Source: Actinomycetota bacterium
GTDB taxonomy: Bacteria; Actinomycetota; CADDZG01; JAHWKV01
Length of the DNA: 9,014 nt
Assembly (NCBI GenBank): GCA_019347725.1
Contig: JAHWKV010000022.1
Coordinates: 1-9,014 of the forward strand
Direction of reading: 5' to 3'
Position 1 is the first letter of the stretch; each line of letters opens with the position of its first letter. Both the position numbers and the translations under genes were made by a program. The notes beneath the pieces are model-generated. The model was not told the origin of the DNA. It made no database searches and was given only the letters and a program-made list of their open reading frames with translations. Shown here one piece after another: positions 6,243-9,014 of this stretch.

Positions 6243-6840
6243 GATGGTCGTCACCCGCGTGGGACCCACCACATCCGTCCACCAGCTCGATCAGGTTGGC
6301 AAGCTCGGGGCTGTCCCATCCCTGTTCCTGGATCAGGTGCTTGCTCATGCCTTCGAACGCGTAGTACCGCCAGCATTCGCAGCAGCAAGGACCCTTCTCC
6401 CGCGACATCTCCATCGCGGCGTCGTATACCGACTGTTGCTGCTTGGTCAGCTGTATTTCCTCTCGATAGGAAAGCAACTGCTTGGCCTGAGATGCCGGGA
6501 TGTCGTATGGGTCCTGGGGGATCTGCGAGATGGCTCGGTACTGCTCTAGATCTTCCACCTGATGACGGTACTCCCCCATGTCCATCGGTGAGCAGCAGGA
6601 ACCCTGCAGTCGTTTGGAGTCGGCATATCCAAGCACCGTATCGGGCTGGAGGCTGCAGCTATTGCTGCGCTGTTGGCTCAGGTACTCAAACTTCTCCTGC
6701 GAGCCCGCCGGCGAGTTGGCGTAGGCCGGGTCTACGGATGCCTCCCCCCTGCCGAAATCGAAGGCCTGGAACCCACCCGCAAACAGGGCCACGAGGGCTG
6801 CCGCTACTATCGATCCGGCGAAAATAAGGCGACTTTTCAA
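6232..6840 (-). CDS. Cys-rich membrane-anchored extracytoplasmic protein (CCCxCW motif), function unknown
   Basis: The 202-residue product has an N-terminal hydrophobic segment (about 4-26) that acts as anchor or uncleaved signal, then a soluble region that is mostly helical by composition. It has eight Cys: C62, C82 and C83 (GSCCSPMDMGEYRH), C152-C154 and C156 (GPCCCECWRYYAFEG), and C190. The tail is His-rich (H194, H199, H200). Five Cys in two tight clusters plus His and Met argue for metal binding or a thiol relay. The EEIQLTKQQQSVYDAAMEM stretch could form a helix or coiled coil. I do not recognise a named family or an enzyme motif. It heads the operon with the CPLC membrane protein and the Met-rich protein, with a BlaI-type operator on its promoter. 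The TTG start is set by a well-placed GGAGAA. Confidence 0.78.
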   Translation of the reverse strand: MKSRLIFAGSIVAAALVALFAGGFQAFDFGRGEASVDPAYANSPAGSQEKFEYLSQQRSNSCSLQPDTVLGYADSKRLQGSCCSPMDMGEYRHQVEDLEQYRAISQIPQDPYDIPASQAKQLLSYREEIQLTKQQQSVYDAAMEMSREKGPCCCECWRYYAFEGMSKHLIQEQGWDSPELANLIELVDGCGGSHAGDDHHGA

Positions 6841-6845
6841 ACAGC

Positions 6846-6851
6846 TTCTCC
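6846..6851 (-). promoter_or_regulatory. Ribosome-binding site that fixes the TTG start of the Cys-rich gene
   Basis: On the minus strand GGAGAA stands 5 nt before TTG 6840 (7 nt counted from GGAG). No ATG or GTG nearby in frame gives a complete anchor segment, so the rare TTG is accepted. Confidence 0.65.
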
Positions 6852-6875
6852 AAATCTAGTCGAGCGTTGCAGCTA

Positions 6876-6881
6876 ATACTA
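6876..6881 (-). promoter_or_regulatory. -10 box of the Cys-rich operon
   Basis: On the minus strand TAGTAT (TANNNT) lies inside the operator at 6877-6893, predicting a transcription start near 6869 and a leader of about 29 nt carrying the GGAGAA site. The -35 region is poor. Confidence 0.5.
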
Positions 6882-6893
6882 TCGTCCGTAGTA
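6877..6893. promoter_or_regulatory. BlaI-type operator of the Cys-rich / CPLC / Met-rich operon
   Basis: TACTATCGTCCGTAGTA has TACTA and TAGTA arms spaced by 7 nt. On the minus strand it reads TACTACGGACGATAGTA, which fits TACKAC-N5-ATAGTA exactly and matches the sortase site in both half-sites. It overlaps the predicted -10 box, an arrangement that suits repression. Confidence 0.72.
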
Positions 6894-6949
6894 ATAATCG
6901 ACCTCAGTCTAGGCCTGTTTTGAAGACTAAATGCTGCTGAAATCGATAG

Positions 6950-6966
6950 TACTATAGGTCGTCGTA
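6950..6966. promoter_or_regulatory. BlaI-type operator facing the tlpA-ccdA-copC operon
   Basis: On the minus strand this reads TACGACGACCTATAGTA, again fitting TACKAC-N5-ATAGTA. It overlaps the perfect palindrome ATAGTACTAT (6946-6955). On the plus strand it contains TACTAT (6950-6955), a possible -10 box that would start transcription near 6962 toward tlpA. It could equally be a second site for the minus-strand operon, 73 bp from the first (about seven helical turns). Confidence 0.6.
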
Positions 6967-7001
6967 ATGGCACTTACATCAGTGCGGCTACTTGGAAGGT
7001 A

Positions 7002-7160
7002 GTGCCCTTGTACTCGTTGGATACAGTTAAGTACCGGATGGGCCTTCGTATGCACATCCCCGGTGTCGCATACCGGCCGTCAAGACTGGATCCTGTGGGA
7101 GACGGCGCCGGGCACCTTCCTACACGCTCGACCGCTGACCTGCAGCCCCGAGTGCCGTGA
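7002..7160 (+). CDS. Doubtful 52-codon reading frame overlapping the tlpA start
   Basis: A frame opening at GTG 7002 (or ATG 7038, ATG 7050) runs to TGA 7158-7160 and overlaps the tlpA GTG by 4 nt (GTGA), as coupled genes do. The peptide is rich in Arg and Pro, with no signal peptide, domain or motif that I can see, and GGAAGG stands too close to GTG 7002 to be a good ribosome site. It may be a translated leader or chance. Confidence 0.2.
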   Translation: MPLYSLDTVKYRMGLRMHIPGVAYRPSRLDPVGDGAGHLPTRSTADLQPRVP

Positions 7161-7810
7161 GAGATCCAGATCCGAAAGTGGCCCAAGATTCTTCGAGAGC
7201 GGAGTCCATCGACCCCACAAACGCAAGAAGGCGCAAGCTCGTAAGACTGTCGGCGTTCGTGCTGGTTCCCGCCCTTTTTGTCGGATTTGTGGGCTACGGC
7301 CTGTTCAGCACCGCTCCGCCCAGCGAGCTGGTAGGTAGTCAGGCTCCCGAGTTTGAACTGCCTCTGCTGGGCTCCGATGAGATGTTGTCCAGCCAGCAAC
7401 TGCGGGGCAAGCCGGTAGTGGTCAACTTTTGGGCTTCATGGTGCGTCCCCTGTCGAGAGGAGGCCCCAATCCTGGAAGAGGCCTGGCAAAAATACAAGGA
7501 TGCGGGAGTTCAATTCTTGGGAGTGAACGTACAGGACTCGCGAGCCGACGCTCAAGCCTTCGTCGACGAATTCGGCATCACCTTCCCAAGCGTCCGGGAC
7601 ACGGAGCTGGAGCTGTGGACCAAGACCGGAGTAAGGGGTGTACCCGAAACATTTTTCATCGACCACAACTGGACCTTTGTCGGTATCGGTTCCGGAGAAG
7701 AGCTGGCCAGCACCGGCGGCACCAAGATCCTGGGCGCCATTGATCGGGCGGTGCTCGAATCGCAGATCCAAATCATGCTGGACCGCCGCGCTACCGCAAG
7801 CTCTAATTGA
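7157..7810 (+). CDS. Membrane-anchored TlpA/ResA/CcmG-type thiol-disulfide oxidoreductase
   Basis: The 217-residue protein has a cytoplasmic N-terminus, one anchor helix (about 30-50, after the ARRRK basic cluster) and an extracytoplasmic thioredoxin-like domain (about 60-205). The active site is NFWASWCVPCREEAP, with C96 and C99, and the cis-Pro loop is GVPET (P163). Members use the CxxC pair to reduce apocytochrome c or other extracytoplasmic disulfides, for example copper-site Cys, with electrons from CcdA. ccdA follows 13 nt later, so this is a TlpA-CcdA pair. No cytochrome c maturation gene is visible; the Cys-rich protein encoded across the control region, or the Cys of other exported proteins here, are possible targets by inference. 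The start is GTG 7157; a stop at 7136 in the same frame rules out a longer form. Confidence 0.9.
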   Translation: MRDPDPKVAQDSSRAESIDPTNARRRKLVRLSAFVLVPALFVGFVGYGLFSTAPPSELVGSQAPEFELPLLGSDEMLSSQQLRGKPVVVNFWASWCVPCREEAPILEEAWQKYKDAGVQFLGVNVQDSRADAQAFVDEFGITFPSVRDTELELWTKTGVRGVPETFFIDHNWTFVGIGSGEELASTGGTKILGAIDRAVLESQIQIMLDRRATASSN

Positions 7811-7823
7811 GTGAGGCCTTAAC

Positions 7824-8534
7824 GTGGAGCTTGCTCCGCTGGCCTTTTTAGCCGGCGTGATCTCGGTCACCTCCCCCTGCTGCCTTCCTCTGATTCCCGG
7901 CTACCTGTCCTACATCGGGGGAGTCTCGGTGGGCGAAGGCTTTCACCGGCGCCGCACCGTGGGAGCTGCGTTGCTCTTCGTACTGGGATTCGCCACCATA
8001 TTCACGGCCCTCGGCGCCAGCGCATCGCTGCTGGGTTCATTTCTAGTCGGCACACTGCCGTTGCTGCTCAAGGCGGCCGGCGTCTTCGTGATCATCATGG
8101 GGCTTACTATGCTGGGGGTGCTGCGCATCCCCTGGCTCTTGCGGGAAAAACGCATGGACCTGCGCCGCATACGCTCGGGTCCGGCCGGCGCTTTTCCGCT
8201 GGGCATGGCTTTTGCCATCGGCTGGACACCGTGCATCGGTCCGGTTCTGAGCGGCATCCTGGTGGCGGCCTCCACTACCCAAACCGCTTCAACGGGAGCC
8301 GGTCTGCTCTCCATCTACTCGCTGGGTATGGGGATCCCCTTTCTTCTGGTGGCGCTGGCCTATACCCGGGACGGTAAAGTCGTCAGGTTCCTCAAGCGCC
8401 GCGGGCATGCGATAGAGCGAGCCGGCGGCATTCTGCTGGTGGGTATGGGGATCCTGCTGATCACCGGCTACTGGACCAGGCTGTTTATCCCGCTCATCCG
8501 AATCTTTCGCGACAGCGGCTGGCCGCCGATTTGA
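7824..8534 (+). CDS. ccdA: CcdA-type thiol-disulfide interchange membrane protein
   Basis: The 236-residue protein has six predicted membrane helices in two halves. Each half starts with the family Cys-Pro motif: SPCCLPLIPGYLS (C19, C20) and GWTPCIGPVLSGIL (C137). CcdA passes electrons from cytoplasmic thioredoxin through these Cys to extracytoplasmic partners such as TlpA, CcmG or ResA. The doubled Cys (CC) in the first motif is a variation on the usual single Cys. GAGG lies 7 nt before the GTG start. The gene lies between tlpA (13 nt gap) and a copC gene whose TTG start overlaps its stop codon (TTGA), so all three are likely one transcript. Linking CcdA to copper proteins fits the need to keep copper-binding thiols reduced. 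Confidence 0.93.
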   Translation: MELAPLAFLAGVISVTSPCCLPLIPGYLSYIGGVSVGEGFHRRRTVGAALLFVLGFATIFTALGASASLLGSFLVGTLPLLLKAAGVFVIIMGLTMLGVLRIPWLLREKRMDLRRIRSGPAGAFPLGMAFAIGWTPCIGPVLSGILVAASTTQTASTGAGLLSIYSLGMGIPFLLVALAYTRDGKVVRFLKRRGHAIERAGGILLVGMGILLITGYWTRLFIPLIRIFRDSGWPPI

Positions 8535-9014
8535 TCCTCAGCGCCCACCCCCGTCTGCTTATCGGTCTATCTTTGCTGGCGGCGACCATCGCCGTGCTGG
8601 GCGCACCCGCTCCGGCGCTGGCGCACTCTTTTTTGGTCAGCACCGGCCCCGCGCAAGGCCAGCGCCTGAGCCAAGCCCCCGGCTCGCTACTGCTGGAGTT
8701 CAGTGAAAAGGTCGATTTGGCCTCCACCGAACTACGGCTGCTCTCACCTGAGGGAAACTTGGTCGGCGAGCTGAGGCCCGAACTTTCGGCCGGCGGCCTG
8801 GGGATCAGGGCCCCAGTGGAAATCCCCGAAGATGGAATCTACTTTGTGTCCTGGCAGGCGCAGTCGGCGGTTGACGGTCACGGATCATCGGGTGAATACG
8901 CCTTCTCAACAGGATCGGTCTCGGCTACCGGGGCCCTTCCGGGCGCCAACCAATCGGAGCCGGTGGACAAAGGGTCGCTGATCAGTTCCTGGCTGTTTGG
9001 GTTCGGCCTGGCCG
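8531..9014 (+). CDS. copC: CopC-domain copper protein, 3' end beyond the window (possible second CopCD fusion)
   Basis: The frame starts at TTG 8531, overlapping the ccdA stop as TTGA, and is open to the window end (161 residues seen). Residues 1-31 form a signal peptide ending ALA, leaving His32 as the mature N-terminus (HSFLVSTGPAQGQRLS). A CopC beta-barrel follows, with LLLEFSEKVDL and the AVDGHGSSGEYAFSTG motif near its end. His32 plus the Asp and His of VDGH are the expected Cu(II) ligands. The last residues, SLISSWLFGFGLA, look like the start of a membrane helix, so this may be a CopC-CopD fusion like the one at 732-2879. There are no Met-rich repeats. The TTG start has no clear ribosome site, but the 4-nt overlap supports translational coupling. 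It is the second CopC module in the window. Confidence 0.85.
   Translation, partial: MILSAHPRLLIGLSLLAATIAVLGAPAPALAHSFLVSTGPAQGQRLSQAPGSLLLEFSEKVDLASTELRLLSPEGNLVGELRPELSAGGLGIRAPVEIPEDGIYFVSWQAQSAVDGHGSSGEYAFSTGSVSATGALPGANQSEPVDKGSLISSWLFGFGLA

Larger units (their letters stand above)
6841..7156. other. 316-bp divergent control region, relatively AT-rich on its left side
   Basis: This gap separates the divergent Cys-rich and tlpA operons. It holds the leader and promoter of the minus-strand operon, two BlaI-type operators (6877-6893 and 6950-6966), an ATAGTACTAT palindrome, and about 190 bp before the tlpA start. That long stretch has only two weak short reading frames: 6967-7002 (11 codons, right after an operator) and 7002-7160 (52 codons). 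I see no clear RNA gene or riboswitch in it. Confidence 0.6.

Noticed and set aside
6974..7399. Minus-strand 141-codon frame across the control region and the start of tlpA
   Set aside because: It overlaps the well-supported tlpA coding sequence, shows no recognisable motif, and has no signal peptide or good ribosome site.
7703..7717. LASTG in the TlpA protein, matching the class E sortase pattern LAXTG
   Set aside because: It lies inside the thioredoxin-like domain and is not followed by a hydrophobic helix and basic tail, so it is not a sorting signal.
1..9014. Mobile element or CRISPR array
   Set aside because: I saw no transposase or integrase motif, no regularly spaced direct repeats and no tRNA-derived attachment site.

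Overview
The window reads like GC-rich actinobacterial DNA, most likely from an uncultured or poorly characterised Actinomycetota member. Evidence: GTG and TTG starts are common, -10 boxes are of the TANNNT type with leaderless or nearly leaderless starts, the sortase is class E, and the BlaI/M56 pair is of the actinobacterial kind. The phylum is an inference; there is no rRNA or other marker here. Nine genes are well supported, two of them cut by the window edges. I saw no tRNA, rRNA, insertion sequence or CRISPR array.

Layout. 1-687 (+): 3' part of a secreted Asp-box beta-propeller protein (F510_1955-like). 732-2879 (-): a large CopC-CopD copper protein with an extra C-terminal extracytoplasmic region. 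2917-4271 (+): a BlaI-family repressor and an M56 membrane metalloprotease overlapping by 4 nt, divergent from copCD. 4357-5085 (-): class E sortase. 6840 down to 5158 (-): a three-gene operon for a Cys-rich anchored exported protein, a membrane protein with a CPLC motif, and a small Met-rich exported protein. 6841-7156: a divergent control region. 7157-9014 (+): a TlpA-like thioredoxin, CcdA, and a second CopC protein that runs off the end.

How it fits together. Nearly every product acts outside the membrane or in it and is rich in copper or thiol ligands: two CopC modules with a predicted N-terminal His, a Met-rich chain, Cys clusters, and a CcdA/TlpA electron relay that could keep those Cys reduced. 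I found a shared 17-bp operator-like motif, TACKAC-N5-ATAGTA. It lies upstream of the sortase, upstream of the Cys-rich operon, in the control region before tlpA, and in degenerate form between copCD and blaI. This suggests one BlaI/M56-controlled regulon for copper handling and envelope thiol redox. The Cys-rich / CPLC / Met-rich operon, in this regulatory setting with a sortase, is the best candidate for an undescribed system.
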